From Bacillota bacterium (GTDB lineage Bacteria > Bacillota > SHA-98 > Ch115): a stretch of DNA of 44,868 nucleotides. The number at the start of each line of letters is the position of its first letter. The stretch's first letter is position 1. The position numbers and the translations under genes are program-made. The notes beneath the pieces are model-generated. The model worked only from the letters and a program-made list of their open reading frames with translations. It was not told the origin of the DNA and ran no database searches. The DNA lies in contig DUSO01000037.1 in NCBI GenBank assembly GCA_012842565.1, positions 1 through 44,868 of the forward strand. Direction: 5' to 3'. Positions 9,165-18,318 of this stretch are shown one piece after another.

Positions 9165-10274
9165 TTGAAATTCGGCCTTTACGTGATTCTTGATGGTAGT
9201 TTCGTCCGTGGGGGACCTCATCGTGGGACATCGTACGAGGACCTCGCCAGGGCAGTCCTGCTCGGCGGGGCAAGGGTCGTCCAGCTCAGAGACAAGGAGA
9301 TGCCTACGCGAGACCTTATCAACGTGGCAAGGCGCCTAAAAGAGATCGTCCACGCGCAGGGAGGCATCTTCATAGTGAATGACAGGGTGGACGTCGCGAT
9401 GGCCGTAGACGCTGACGGCGTACACCTGGGGCAAGAGGATATGCCTGTGGAGGTCGCTCGGCCGCTACTTGGGTATGGGAAAATCATCGGTGTATCGGCT
9501 CGCACTGTAGAGGCCGCCATCCGGGCGGAGAAGTCCGGAGCGACATACATAGGGACTGGAGCCATCCGGTCAACCTCAAGCAAACAGGATGCCACTGTGA
9601 TAGGTATCAACGGGCTGCGGGAGATTTGCAGGGCGACGGAGATACCCGTGGTCGCCATCGGGGGAATCACGACAGAAATGGTTGAGCCGGTAATCGAGGC
9701 CGGCGCCAGCGGGATTGCTGTCATCTCCGCCGTGCTGGGGGCACCTGACATCACGGGAGCTACTATGGAGCTGTATGCCAGGGTTGATGCAGCATTAGCC
9801 GCGAGGGACCGTGAGCGGATGCGGAGGGAATACCCCCAGGGCCCCAGGGTGGCTGCAAGTGTCCTGGTGTTTGACGGCACTGGACGGGTATTGCTTGCCA
9901 GGAGGGGGTGTGACCCGAATTACGGGAAGTGGAGCCTGCCCGGCGGGCTGGTAGAGCTCGGAGAGCGGGTGGAGGAGTGCGCGGCCAGGGAAGTATACGA
10001 GGAATGTGGCATAGAGGTGGAATTAAGAGGAATAGTGGATGTGGTGGATGCCATTATCCGCGATACAACAGGGCGGGTAAGGTTCGATTATGTGATAGTG
10101 GTCTTTAGAGGAATGCGCCGGAGAGGGGATCTCAGGCCTTCACTTGAACTCCTCGAGGCAGCATGGGTGCCGTTGAATGAAGCACAGGGGCTTGACCTCA
10201 CCGATACCACGCGGGATGTGCTGCAAAGATATGTCGGGTCGACGCCCGATGGCGCATTAACGAGGGGGGATTAG
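9165..10274 (+). CDS. thiE: Thiamine phosphate synthase fused to a Nudix hydrolase domain
   Basis: 369 residues from TTG 9165, chosen because GGAGG sits 8 bases upstream and the ThiE fold starts at once (KFGLYVILD). Residues 1-215 are a TMP synthase TIM barrel: VVQLRDKEM (39-46), NDRVDVA (72-78), DGVHLGQED (84-92), [10 protein letters not shown] (131-140) and AIGGIT (164-169). It joins HMP-PP to thiazole phosphate. Residues 228-357 are a Nudix domain with a perfect box (G261-x5-E267-x7-R275-E276-V-x-E279-E280-x-G282-I283). The fusion lies one base before thi4 under TPP-riboswitch control. The likely Nudix substrate is Thi4's ADP-thiazole product (inference). Confidence 0.93.
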   Translation: MKFGLYVILDGSFVRGGPHRGTSYEDLARAVLLGGARVVQLRDKEMPTRDLINVARRLKEIVHAQGGIFIVNDRVDVAMAVDADGVHLGQEDMPVEVARPLLGYGKIIGVSARTVEAAIRAEKSGATYIGTGAIRSTSSKQDATVIGINGLREICRATEIPVVAIGGITTEMVEPVIEAGASGIAVISAVLGAPDITGATMELYARVDAALAARDRERMRREYPQGPRVAASVLVFDGTGRVLLARRGCDPNYGKWSLPGGLVELGERVEECAAREVYEECGIEVELRGIVDVVDAIIRDTTGRVRFDYVIVVFRGMRRRGDLRPSLELLEAAWVPLNEAQGLDLTDTTRDVLQRYVGSTPDGALTRGD

Positions 10275-10275
10275 T

Positions 10276-11067
10276 ATGCCACTTGATGACATCGTCATTT
10301 CGGAGGCCATAATCAGGAGGTACTTGGATGACCTTATCTCCTATCTCAAGTCCGTTGTCGCGATCGTGGGGGCCGGGCCGTCCGGGCTTACCGCAGCGTA
10401 CTACCTGGCCAGGTCGGGGCTCAAGACGGTGATTTTTGAGCGCCGGCTCTCGATAGGCGGCGGCATGTGGGGCGGGGGAATGATGTTCAACCATATAGTT
10501 GTGCAGGAAGAGGCCAGGGAAATCCTAGATGAATTTGGAATCAACTACAAACCGTTCCAACCCTGTTATTATACCGCAGACTCCATTGAAGCTGTAACCA
10601 CGCTGGGCTCCAGGGCAGTCAAGGCCGGAGCCAAGATCTTCAACCTCCTGACGGCGGAGGACGTCATGCTCCGCGACGACCGTGTAACCGGTCTCGTCCT
10701 CAACTGGAGCGCCGTAGATATGGCTAAACTACACATAGACCCTCTCACCATCGAGAGCTCGTTCACCGTAGACGCTACAGGTCACGACTGCCAGGTCGTG
10801 CGTATCCTTCAAGACAAGCTCAGGCTGAAACTCGCTACGCCCAGCGGAGGGATCGAAGGGGAAAAGGCAATGTGGGCTGAACGGGGCGAGGGCGCTATCC
10901 TTGCCAATACCAGGGAGGTTTACCCCGGCCTTTTCGTAGCAGGTATGGCGGCAAACGCGGTCTTCGGCTCTCACAGGATGGGCCCGATTTTTGGCGGAAT
11001 GCTCCTCTCAGGCAGGAGGGTTGCTGAGATAATCCGCGAACAACGTGAAAGGGAGAGCCGGATTTGA
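10276..11067 (+). CDS. thi4: Thi4 family ADP-thiazole synthase, sulfide-dependent (His) type
   Basis: 263 residues. It has an N-terminal dinucleotide-binding motif VGAGPSG (31-37), the E-R-R and [12 protein letters not shown] segment (55-72), and a C-terminal [20 protein letters not shown]. Thi4 builds the thiamine thiazole from NAD and glycine. In yeast and plants a Cys in the DPxx loop donates its own sulfur (suicide enzyme). Here that position is H153 in KLHIDPLT, as in methanogen Thi4, which uses free sulfide and Fe(II) and turns over. That fits an anaerobe. GAGGGGG precedes the ATG, and the gene is coupled to thiE. Confidence 0.93.
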   Translation: MPLDDIVISEAIIRRYLDDLISYLKSVVAIVGAGPSGLTAAYYLARSGLKTVIFERRLSIGGGMWGGGMMFNHIVVQEEAREILDEFGINYKPFQPCYYTADSIEAVTTLGSRAVKAGAKIFNLLTAEDVMLRDDRVTGLVLNWSAVDMAKLHIDPLTIESSFTVDATGHDCQVVRILQDKLRLKLATPSGGIEGEKAMWAERGEGAILANTREVYPGLFVAGMAANAVFGSHRMGPIFGGMLLSGRRVAEIIREQRERESRI

Positions 11068-11149
11068 TAAGAGCTATCTCAGAGAGCCTCGACACAGGGT
11101 ACTTCTTTCGGGATGATCCTCTATTTTCGATGGGAAAAGTGGATTTGAG

Positions 11150-12670
11150 TTAGCCCGGCGCCGGGCTGGGGCCTGGTCCTGTCCTCTCCAACAACGCCAC
11201 AGACTCCACGTGCGAAGTCTGCGGGAACATGTCTACAGGCTGGATCACTCTCACCCGGTAGCCGGACAAAGTGAGCCGTTCGAGGTCGCGGGCGAGGCTC
11301 GCGGGATTGCATGATACATAGATAATGCGGGGAATCCCGGCTCTCGAAGACGCCTCGACCACAGCCCTGTCACACCCCGACTTGGGGGGGTCAAGCACCA
11401 GGACGTCGACCTTTACCCCCTGTTCGAGGAGTTGCCCCAGCGCCGCGGCGGCATCCCCCTGGAGGAATTCCACGTTATCTATGTGGTTCAAACCCGCGTT
11501 GACGCGCGCATCCTCTATGGCTGAAGCCACGGCCTCCACGCCATAAGCCTTTTTGACCCTTTGGGCGAGAAAAAGCGTTATGGTGCCGACGCCGCAATAG
11601 AGGTCAAGGGCGACCTCATTGCCAGATAAACCTGCGAACTCAACGACTTTGCGATAGAGTACCTCCGCCTGTGCTGGATTGACCTGGTAAAAGGACCCGG
11701 CTGATATCCTGAAACGGAGCCCTCCCAAGACGTCTTCGATGTGATCCTTCCCCCAGAGCACCCTGAAACGGTCGCCGAGGATGACGTTTGTACGCCGGGT
11801 GTTGATATTCTGGACGACAGAGCACACGGCAGGAATAGCATCGTGAAGGGATTTGCCCAAGGCCTCGCCATGAGGGAACCCCTCCCCGTTGGTGACAAGG
11901 ACCACCATGGCCTCGCCGGTAAAAAAGCCTATCTTGATTATGACGTGCCGGAGGAAGCCCTCTCCCGTCTTCTCATCGTAAGCCTCGAGCCCTGCCTGTC
12001 CGGCCAGGGCCAGCGTCTCCCGCAGGATCATGCCTGAAAGCGGGTGCTGTATCCGGCAATCCTCACAGGGCACGATTACATGGGTCCCCCTGGCATAAAA
12101 GCCGCCTACGAGGCCCTTTCTTTCTCCTGTGAGGCCCTTCCCCTTTTGTGCGGTCCTTTCCCTCTCAATACGGCCTCCGAGCACCCTACCGGGCCCCGCT
12201 CCAGCCACTGCTACGGACTTCACAGGGTACTGCGCCTTGTTGCGATAGCGCCACGGCTCCTCCATCCCCATCGTGGGCTCGACCCTGATCCCCTTGAGAT
12301 GTCCGATGCGCTCCAAGGCATCGGTCACCAGGCGCCGCTTGAGCTCCAACTGTTCACTGTAGTCCAGGTGCTGCAGCTGGCATCCCCCGCACTCGCCAAA
12401 CACCTGGCATACCGGGGATGTCCTGGCGGGCGAGGGAATCATGATCTCTAATACCTGACCACGCCCATAATTCTTCTTTACCGTCGTTATCCTGGCGCGT
12501 ACCCTCTCGCCAGCCAGCGCCCCGGGGAGAAAAAGGGCGAAGCCGTCTATGCGGGCAACGCCCTCACCCTCGTGGTTTAACCCGGTCACACTGACCTCTA
12601 TAGTCTCACCATGTCTTACCGGAGGTACAAGCCTAGATGACCGATTCAAGCTCGTAGAATTCGAGTCCAT
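11150..12670 (-). CDS. rlmD: 23S rRNA (uracil-C5)-methyltransferase, RlmD/RumA family
   Basis: 506 residues. It has an N-terminal TRAM RNA-binding domain (about 20-80), the iron-sulfur cysteines in [10 protein letters not shown] plus a later Cys in CEDC, and a SAM-binding Rossmann fold with [15 protein letters not shown]. The catalytic motifs are LDPPKSG and [11 protein letters not shown] (nucleophile Cys), with a final FPQTSHVES. It methylates U1939 or U747-type uridines in 23S rRNA; the subtype is not certain. A loop of about 30 residues rich in Gly/Arg/Lys (around 155-190) is inserted where the family is short. The start overlaps the end of ald by 38 bases. Confidence 0.93.
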   Translation of the reverse strand: MDSNSTSLNRSSRLVPPVRHGETIEVSVTGLNHEGEGVARIDGFALFLPGALAGERVRARITTVKKNYGRGQVLEIMIPSPARTSPVCQVFGECGGCQLQHLDYSEQLELKRRLVTDALERIGHLKGIRVEPTMGMEEPWRYRNKAQYPVKSVAVAGAGPGRVLGGRIERERTAQKGKGLTGERKGLVGGFYARGTHVIVPCEDCRIQHPLSGMILRETLALAGQAGLEAYDEKTGEGFLRHVIIKIGFFTGEAMVVLVTNGEGFPHGEALGKSLHDAIPAVCSVVQNINTRRTNVILGDRFRVLWGKDHIEDVLGGLRFRISAGSFYQVNPAQAEVLYRKVVEFAGLSGNEVALDLYCGVGTITLFLAQRVKKAYGVEAVASAIEDARVNAGLNHIDNVEFLQGDAAAALGQLLEQGVKVDVLVLDPPKSGCDRAVVEASSRAGIPRIIYVSCNPASLARDLERLTLSGYRVRVIQPVDMFPQTSHVESVALLERTGPGPSPAPG

Positions 12671-13748
12671 GTGCTTCCGCGACGCCCCTGTGGACTATCT
12701 TGCCGCCCACAACATTTACCCCGCGGGCAAGCGCCTTATTCTCTTTGATAGCCCTGATATATCCCTTATTTGCGATCTCCAACGCATAGGGTATCGTTAC
12801 ATTGGTCAGCGCATACGTAGATGTCCGGGCTACAGCTCCCGGCATGTTCGCGACCGAGTAGTGGATTACTCCGTATTTCACATAGATCGGGTCGCTGTGA
12901 GTGGTAGGGTGGTCGGCAGTCTCGACACATCCTCCCTGGTCAACAGCGACATCTACGATTACAGAGCCCGGCTTCATCTGCTTTACCATGGACTCTCTGA
13001 CGAGCTTCGGGGCTCTTGCCCCGGGAATCAGCACGGCCCCGATCAGTAGGTCTGCGTATCTAACTGCCCTCTCGATATTGTAGCTATTGGACATTACAGT
13101 TATAACATTCCCGTGGAGTATCTCATCGAGATACCGGAGGCGGTCCGCGTTCTTCTCGATTATGGTCACATGAGCACCCATTCCTATTGCGATCTTGGCG
13201 GCGTTGGTGCCGACGGTACCCCCGCCGATTATGACTACCTCGGCCGGGGGCACGCCGGGAACGCCACTCAGGAGGATGCCCCTGCCTCCGTGGATATTCT
13301 CGAGGTATTGAGCCCCGAGCTGCACGGCCATGCGACCTGCTATTTCGCTCATGGGCGTGAGGAGCGGGAGCGCCCCGCTATCCAGCTGGACGGTTTCATA
13401 GGCAATGGCGACTGTCCTGGATTTCATCAGTGCCCTGGTGAGTTCTTCGCTGGCAGCCAGATGAAGGTAGGTAAAGAGCACCTGTCCCTCGTGTAAGAGG
13501 CTATATTCCTGCGGCAAAGGCTCCTTGACCTTGAGGATCATCTCCGCGGCCTCATACACGGCCCGGGCATCCTTTACCAGGTTCGCGCCTGCCTCTGCAA
13601 ATGCCGTGTCGGGAATGCCACTTCCCTCACCTGCCCCGGACTCAATTATGACTGAATGGCCCGCTCTTCGAAACTCTTCGACTCCTGCCGGAGTGATGGC
13701 TACCCGGTTTTCATTGTCTTTTAGCTCCTTCGGGACCCCAACGATCAT
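12633..13748 (-). CDS. ald: Alanine dehydrogenase
   Basis: 371 residues, the usual Ald length, from ATG 13748, which has AGGAAGG just upstream. It begins [17 protein letters not shown] and shows the catalytic Lys segment LKVKEP, the His in TYLHLA, and the NAD-binding [13 protein letters not shown], with VDQGGCVE and [11 protein letters not shown] near the C-terminus. It interconverts L-alanine and pyruvate plus ammonia with NAD, linking amino-acid use to central metabolism and, in spore formers, to sporulation. It lies 199 bases after the DAHP-synthase-like gene and overlaps rlmD, so the three are probably partly co-transcribed. Confidence 0.96.
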   Translation of the reverse strand: MIVGVPKELKDNENRVAITPAGVEEFRRAGHSVIIESGAGEGSGIPDTAFAEAGANLVKDARAVYEAAEMILKVKEPLPQEYSLLHEGQVLFTYLHLAASEELTRALMKSRTVAIAYETVQLDSGALPLLTPMSEIAGRMAVQLGAQYLENIHGGRGILLSGVPGVPPAEVVIIGGGTVGTNAAKIAIGMGAHVTIIEKNADRLRYLDEILHGNVITVMSNSYNIERAVRYADLLIGAVLIPGARAPKLVRESMVKQMKPGSVIVDVAVDQGGCVETADHPTTHSDPIYVKYGVIHYSVANMPGAVARTSTYALTNVTIPYALEIANKGYIRAIKENKALARGVNVVGGKIVHRGVAEAHGLEFYELESVI

Positions 13749-13947
13749 CCTGACCTTCCTCCCATGAGCCATGATACCCGCCGTATAAGGCAAGTGATGC
13801 TGCCATGAGACGACACCCATACTAACGTTCGACGGTATCTCTCATGTTCCTCCTTGTCACCGGGCGAGCCATCCGGGCCAGGCACGAGGGTCAATATGGC
13901 AAGTCAAATCCCGGCGGTTGCTCTCTGAAGGAGGGACCCTCTAAACC

Positions 13948-14955
13948 CTAAACCCGCTTCCCTGCCAGCCGGGCTACTTGAGACAGATCCTGAATCAATT
14001 CCTTGAGCGCCAGCTCCACCAATTCAGGATCGGGGTTCGGGCATTCCGCTTTGCCTTCGTGTATTCTCATTACGAGCCCGTCAGCCCCGGCAATGATAGC
14101 TGCCTTTGCAATAGCGGGAGCAATGTTGGCTGGACGCCCCGTGCCCGGGGCTCCCGCTCCGGACCAGGCGCATGACCCACCTTCCGCAAGCCGGGCGTAG
14201 GGTAATCCAACTATAAGCGGGAGGGAGCAGAGACTCTTGGCTGTCGCGACAGCCACCAGGTCAGGTGCCCCGGCCGGGTCCCGGAGACCCACAAAAGCAG
14301 TATCTTCATATAAGACTACGTTGCAATTGCCTCCCGACACAATACAATCAGCAGCTTCCAGCCATTCCTCTATCCCATGGGTGCCCCCGCGGGCGAGCAA
14401 CACCGGTTTCCCTGCCCCTATGACTGCATGAGTCATATCCTGGCTTGCCAGGTCGTGCGCGCTGACCTCCAGGACATCCGCATAGTCTTCGACCGCTGCA
14501 ATATCCCCGGGGCTTTGGACTCCTACTACCACTGCAAGCCCCGTCGCCCGAGAGACCTCCGCCAGCACCTTCATCCCGCCCAGGGAGACCCCCACAGCTC
14601 CGGGCCCTGCGGCACCACCGGCGCCCTTAACTGCCGCAGCTGCCCCATCTTCGGGCCCCACATGATTACCGGCATAGGGCCCGCAGTATATCCCGGTGCA
14701 GCCGGCCCCCAGGAGAGCCTCCGAGATTGCCACAAGGAAGGACCTATTCTCGTATTCTGCGGCTGGCAGCGGCCCTGCCATATAGACCAACTCGTTCCCG
14801 CCTATCGAGACATCCAGGAGCGCTTCCCGGATAATCTGCCGGGCGGCCCCTATCATACTCTCTGCACCGAGGAGCGATTCGAGACTTGTGCCTATATACT
14901 CCGAGTCCTGCGGCTTCGACTGCCTTAACCTGACTGCACATCTCCTACGGGCCAT
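13948..14955 (-). CDS. DAHP-synthase-like protein with degenerate active site
   Basis: 335 residues from ATG 14955, chosen for GGAGGGGTGAT directly upstream; a GTG at 15060 with GGGAGGGAG is also possible. The middle follows the AroF/KdsA-like DAHP synthase fold: LGGMKVLAEVSRATGL, DYADVLEVSAHDLASQDM, KPVLLARGGTHGIEEWLEAA, SLPLIVGLP and AAIIAGADGLVMRIHEG. The catalytic motifs are changed. GPCS is GPLP, KPRTSPY is missing, LKRG is LARG, CERG is YEDT, DPSH is GLPY and EVHP is RIHE. The four metal ligands of the family (Cys, His, Glu, Asp) seem lost. It may be a pseudoenzyme or have a new activity. A T-box lies upstream. Confidence 0.75.
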   Translation of the reverse strand: MARRRCAVRLRQSKPQDSEYIGTSLESLLGAESMIGAARQIIREALLDVSIGGNELVYMAGPLPAAEYENRSFLVAISEALLGAGCTGIYCGPYAGNHVGPEDGAAAAVKGAGGAAGPGAVGVSLGGMKVLAEVSRATGLAVVVGVQSPGDIAAVEDYADVLEVSAHDLASQDMTHAVIGAGKPVLLARGGTHGIEEWLEAADCIVSGGNCNVVLYEDTAFVGLRDPAGAPDLVAVATAKSLCSLPLIVGLPYARLAEGGSCAWSGAGAPGTGRPANIAPAIAKAAIIAGADGLVMRIHEGKAECPNPDPELVELALKELIQDLSQVARLAGKRV

Positions 14956-15189
14956 ATCACCCCTCCCTCTACCAGGCCTTGCTATGGCCTCATCACCATT
15001 AGCCCCCAAGTCGTGGCATTTCATATCATAGTAATCCTTAAAAGATAGGCATCCTTGCACGGACACTCCCTCCCAATATGGACAAAATCCAAATATACAA
15101 ACAAAACCCAAACCCGGTTCACCGGTCGAGCATAGGCCCTCCTCAGCCCGGGACCCCATCCCGGCCCAGGGCGTTCTCGGGGGATTACG

Positions 15190-15620
15190 CCCTGGTACAA
15201 ACCAAGCTCCCGCCCCGGAAGGGACGGGAGCTACTTGCTCTCGTGGTACCACCCTACTTGACCTGTGCTAAGTGCCGGCCCGGCGCCTGCCGTCCCCGGG
15301 ATCTGTCCGGGAAACCCCACACCGGTCCCGCTGTAATCGCCGCTCGCAACACAGGTCCGCTCATGCCAGGTACGGGGCGCGCGAGCCACCCGATACCCGC
15401 TTTCATATAACGGTGAAAGTGCCGGCCCAGCCTACTTGCCCCGCACCGGTCACACCATTCAACCAGCCTTCTGGTCAAGGGTTGAACCAGCCATTCGAGG
15501 TTTCAGCCGGCGGCTCCCGGGAGAACTTCGCCCGACCCGCCCGTACCGCACTTGCACCTGACCGCGGCTCTCTATACGTTAGACTCGGGCTACTTTTCCC
15601 GTTCAAAGCCTTTCTCTCGA
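15190..15620 (-). promoter_or_regulatory. T-box leader, probable Phe specifier
   Basis: Read on the minus strand. The T-box sequence AGGGTGGTACCACG (15242-15255) precedes a terminator hairpin. Upstream, stem I is recognisable: CGGGA-AAAGTA-GCCCGA pairs with TCGGGC-GAAGTTC-TCCCG, an AGTA loop strand facing GAAG-TTC, and AGAGAGCC...GGTGCAAG matches the distal part. The triplet in the specifier position reads TTC (Phe). The UGGU bulge would pair with a tRNA whose discriminator is A, as in tRNA-Phe. About 430 bases is long for a T-box; an extra GC-rich segment lies between stem I and the antiterminator. It controls the DAHP-synthase-like gene. Confidence 0.85.
15204..15233 (-). terminator. T-box terminator hairpin
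   Basis: On the minus strand AGCTCCCG-TCCC / GGGG-CGGGAGCT forms a stable stem followed by TGGTTTGT. It directly follows the T-box motif, the normal position of the terminator that competes with the antiterminator. Confidence 0.75.
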
Positions 15621-15901
15621 CTCCGCTTGTTGGGATGCCAGTATTGATTTATTTAACCTTACCACGATGGCGGGCCGGTATTCAAACGCCCAAAGCGGGC
15701 TGGCAGAGGGGCCAGAGGCCATTTCTTGACGGCACAGGGAAATCTCTTGCAGGATCTTACCCTGGATCATCAGGGCTAGCTCCTATGCGCTGACAATATT
15801 TTATCATGGCATATGAAGGAGTTGGGCAATGCGTGTAGAAGAATTTATTTGTAGTCTACTGTCCCTGGCTATTTGTTGTGTAATTATGTATTGCGTCGTT
15901 T
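15621..15901. other. Intergenic stretch between divergent T-box and LacI operons
   Basis: The first part should carry the promoter of the T-box transcript on the minus strand, but I find only an AT-rich patch (TTAAATAAATCAATACT, minus strand, near 15635-15657) without a clear -35. On the plus strand CTGACA near 15790, 16 bases before TATGAA, is a weak candidate promoter for the LacI operon. No gene is supported here. Confidence 0.4.
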
Positions 15902-15915
15902 TGCAACCGGTTACA
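15902..15915. promoter_or_regulatory. LacI-family operator
   Basis: TGCAACCGGTTACA fits the LacI-family consensus TGnAAnCGnTTnCA at every fixed position and has the central CG. It lies 55 bases before the LacI gene, so the repressor probably controls itself and the inositol genes behind it. Confidence 0.75.
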
Positions 15916-15969
15916 GCAAGCTATCGCGATCCCTCTACCTTCTAACCCAGGCTAGGAGGACACTTTCCG

Positions 15970-17007
15970 ATGCCGGTTACGATCAAAGATGTGGCCAGGC
16001 GTTCCGGCGTTTCAAAGGCCACTGTATCACGGGTACTCAACAATATCCCGGTCGTGAGGGAAGATACGCGCCGTGCAGTGCTGGAGGCTACAAGGGCTCT
16101 GGGGTATACCCCCGATGCCCTTGCACGCGGTCTCACGACAAAGAAGACCAGGACCGTAGCACTCGTGGTCTCTGATATCCGAAACCCCTTCTTCCCCGAG
16201 GTGGCGCGCGGGGTCGAGGACCTTTTGAACAACTATAATTACAATGTCATGCTGTGCAACACCGACGGGCGCCCAGAGAAGGAGGAGGCCTACATCAGGC
16301 TCCTCCTGGAAAAGCGCGTGGATGGCATAATCTTCGCCTCGGTCAAGATGGGAGCAAGCGACCTGTCCCGGCTTCAAAAGAGAGGGCTCCCGTTTGTCCT
16401 TGCCGGCCGTACCCTCCCCGGCGCTGATGCCGATGTGGTGGTGGTCGATAGCGTGCTCGGGGGTTACCAGGCAACCATGCACCTCCTGCAGCTTGGCCAC
16501 ACGCGCATAGGTTATGTAAGTGGCCCGGCTGGTGTCTCTGCCTCGGTTGACCGCCACAGGGGGTACGAACAGGCGTTAAGGCATAATGGCCTGGACCCTT
16601 CGCCGGAACTTGTCGCAGTGGGGGACTTTACACAGGAGGGTGGATATGCCGGCGCAAGTCGCCTTCTCTCCCTTGAGAAGCCCCCAACTGCAATCTTCTG
16701 TGCAAATGACATAATGGCCATCGGGGCCCTCGAGGCCATCTACGAGAGAGGCCTCAAGGTGCCCGAAGACGTGGCTATTGTAGGTTTTGACGATATACCC
16801 TTCGCCAGGCTCAGGAATATCCAGCTCACGACTGTTATGTATCCCAAATATGATCTCGGAGCGATCGCGGCCCGGATGCTCATCGAGAGGATCGAAAACC
16901 CGGCTCCTGATAGGCTGGCGAAGCAGGTCATCCTGCCACCCAGGCTCATCATACGGCGTACTTGCGGCTTCCACCTGGGCAGGAGTACGCCTGGGGCGAC
17001 TACATAA
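15970..17007 (+). CDS. LacI family transcriptional regulator
   Basis: 345 residues. An N-terminal helix-turn-helix and hinge (TIKDVARRSGVSKATVSRVL, then LGYTPDALARGL) precede a periplasmic-binding-like effector domain from about residue 60 (TVALVVSDIRNPFFPEVARG, GIIFAS, PTAIFCANDIMAIGALEA, DVAIVGFDD). GGAGG lies before the ATG. A perfect LacI operator is just upstream, and the next four genes form an inositol-type catabolic operon, so the effector is probably inositol or a pathway intermediate (inference). It is unlike the ROK-type regulator I recall for the Thermotoga inositol genes. Confidence 0.93.
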   Translation: MPVTIKDVARRSGVSKATVSRVLNNIPVVREDTRRAVLEATRALGYTPDALARGLTTKKTRTVALVVSDIRNPFFPEVARGVEDLLNNYNYNVMLCNTDGRPEKEEAYIRLLLEKRVDGIIFASVKMGASDLSRLQKRGLPFVLAGRTLPGADADVVVVDSVLGGYQATMHLLQLGHTRIGYVSGPAGVSASVDRHRGYEQALRHNGLDPSPELVAVGDFTQEGGYAGASRLLSLEKPPTAIFCANDIMAIGALEAIYERGLKVPEDVAIVGFDDIPFARLRNIQLTTVMYPKYDLGAIAARMLIERIENPAPDRLAKQVILPPRLIIRRTCGFHLGRSTPGATT

Positions 17008-17107
17008 CCAGCGGCCGTATAAACCGGCGCGGGTGTGCCCAGGCCCGTTATGCATGCCCGTGCCGGTTGGATATAAATGCCGTGCAGGCATACGAGGAGG
17101 GTACCGG

Positions 17108-18289
17108 ATGAAAACAGTTACATTATTTGCGAAGTGGGATCCCAAACCGGAATTCAAGTTGGGATCCAAGGACATCGAGGGCAAACTTACCTACCTCGGC
17201 AGCAAAGTATGGCGCTACCCGGAGCTTAAGATCGTAGAAAAGGACATCCCCAAGATAGGCGCGGAAGAGGTGCTGATCGAAGTCAAGGCGTGCGGTATCT
17301 GCGGTAGCGACGTCCACATGGCACAAGCAGACGATGACGGGTATATCCTCTACCCGGGGCTTACGGCCTTCCCGGTCACACTCGGACACGAGTTTTCGGG
17401 TGTCGTTGTAGAAGCGGGAGAAGGCGCTATCAACAAGAGAACCGGTAAACGGTATGAAGTGGGTGAGCCGGTATGTGCCGAGGAGATGTTCTGGTGTGGT
17501 TCGTGCCGCCCCTGCGCAGACGGGTTCCCCAACCAGTGCGAGAGGCTCCAGGAGATAGGATTTAGCGTGGACGGCGCATTCGCCAAGTATGTCAAGGTCC
17601 ATTCCCGCTACCTGTGGAGCCTCGATGAACTGAGGGACAGGTACTCCGGCGACGATATCTTTCTCGCAGGTAGCCTCGTCGAACCCACGTCAGTGGCATA
17701 TAACGCCGTCATTGAATGCGGGGGGGGAATAAGGCCGGGCGACAACGTGGTGATCTGCGGCGGTGGCCCCATCGGCCTTGCAGCTGTGGCAATACTAAAG
17801 CGAGCGGGAGCTGCAAGGGTGATCCTGTCCGAGCCATCCGACAGCCGGGCAGAGCTGGGCAAGAAAATGGGTGCTGACTATGTGATCAACCCCATAAAAG
17901 ACAACTTCACCGAGGCGGTCCTCGAGCTCACCAGGGGTCTCGGAGCCAAGCTCTATCTCGAAGCCAGCGGCCTGCCCCACAAGGTGTTCCCGGACATCGA
18001 GAGGACTATCTGGGAGGGCAAGTTCATCGGCTCTACAGTCGTCATTGTAGCCAGGGCAGATGCCAAGATGCCTGTAACAGGCGAGGTATTCCAGGTAAAG
18101 AAGGCCACGATCGCCGGCGCGCAGGGACATTCCGGCTATGGGACATTCCCCAGGGTTATAAGCTCAATGGCAACCGGGATGAATATGATTCCCCTCATTA
18201 CCAAGAAGATCACCCTGGATGAGCTCCCCGAGAACATCATCAGGCTCCAGACAGACAGGTCGGAGTGCAAGATCACGGCACTTATGTAG
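17108..18289 (+). CDS. iolM: Zinc-dependent scyllo-inosose 3-dehydrogenase (IolM type)
   Basis: 393 residues from ATG 17108, with GAGGAGG upstream. It is a medium-chain dehydrogenase: catalytic zinc motif CGICGSDVH and GHEF, structural zinc cysteines in WCGSCRPCADGFPNQC, and NAD-binding GGGPIGLAAVAIL. The N-terminus (KTVTLFAKWDPKPEFKLG) and the HMAQADDDGYILYPGL segment match my memory of Thermotoga maritima TM0412, scyllo-inosose 3-dehydrogenase, which oxidises 2-keto-myo-inositol to a diketone. The presence of iolN- and iolO-like genes downstream supports that role. The exact substrate is inferred from similarity and context. Confidence 0.85.
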   Translation: MKTVTLFAKWDPKPEFKLGSKDIEGKLTYLGSKVWRYPELKIVEKDIPKIGAEEVLIEVKACGICGSDVHMAQADDDGYILYPGLTAFPVTLGHEFSGVVVEAGEGAINKRTGKRYEVGEPVCAEEMFWCGSCRPCADGFPNQCERLQEIGFSVDGAFAKYVKVHSRYLWSLDELRDRYSGDDIFLAGSLVEPTSVAYNAVIECGGGIRPGDNVVICGGGPIGLAAVAILKRAGAARVILSEPSDSRAELGKKMGADYVINPIKDNFTEAVLELTRGLGAKLYLEASGLPHKVFPDIERTIWEGKFIGSTVVIVARADAKMPVTGEVFQVKKATIAGAQGHSGYGTFPRVISSMATGMNMIPLITKKITLDELPENIIRLQTDRSECKITALM

Positions 18290-18318
18290 ACCGCGGCGCT
18301 TACAAGGGGGGAGGAAGC

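Noticed and set aside
15272-15793. Long rightward open frame across the T-box region
   Set aside because: It is antisense to the T-box leader, has no ribosome site and no recognisable domain; GC-rich sequence opens frames by chance.
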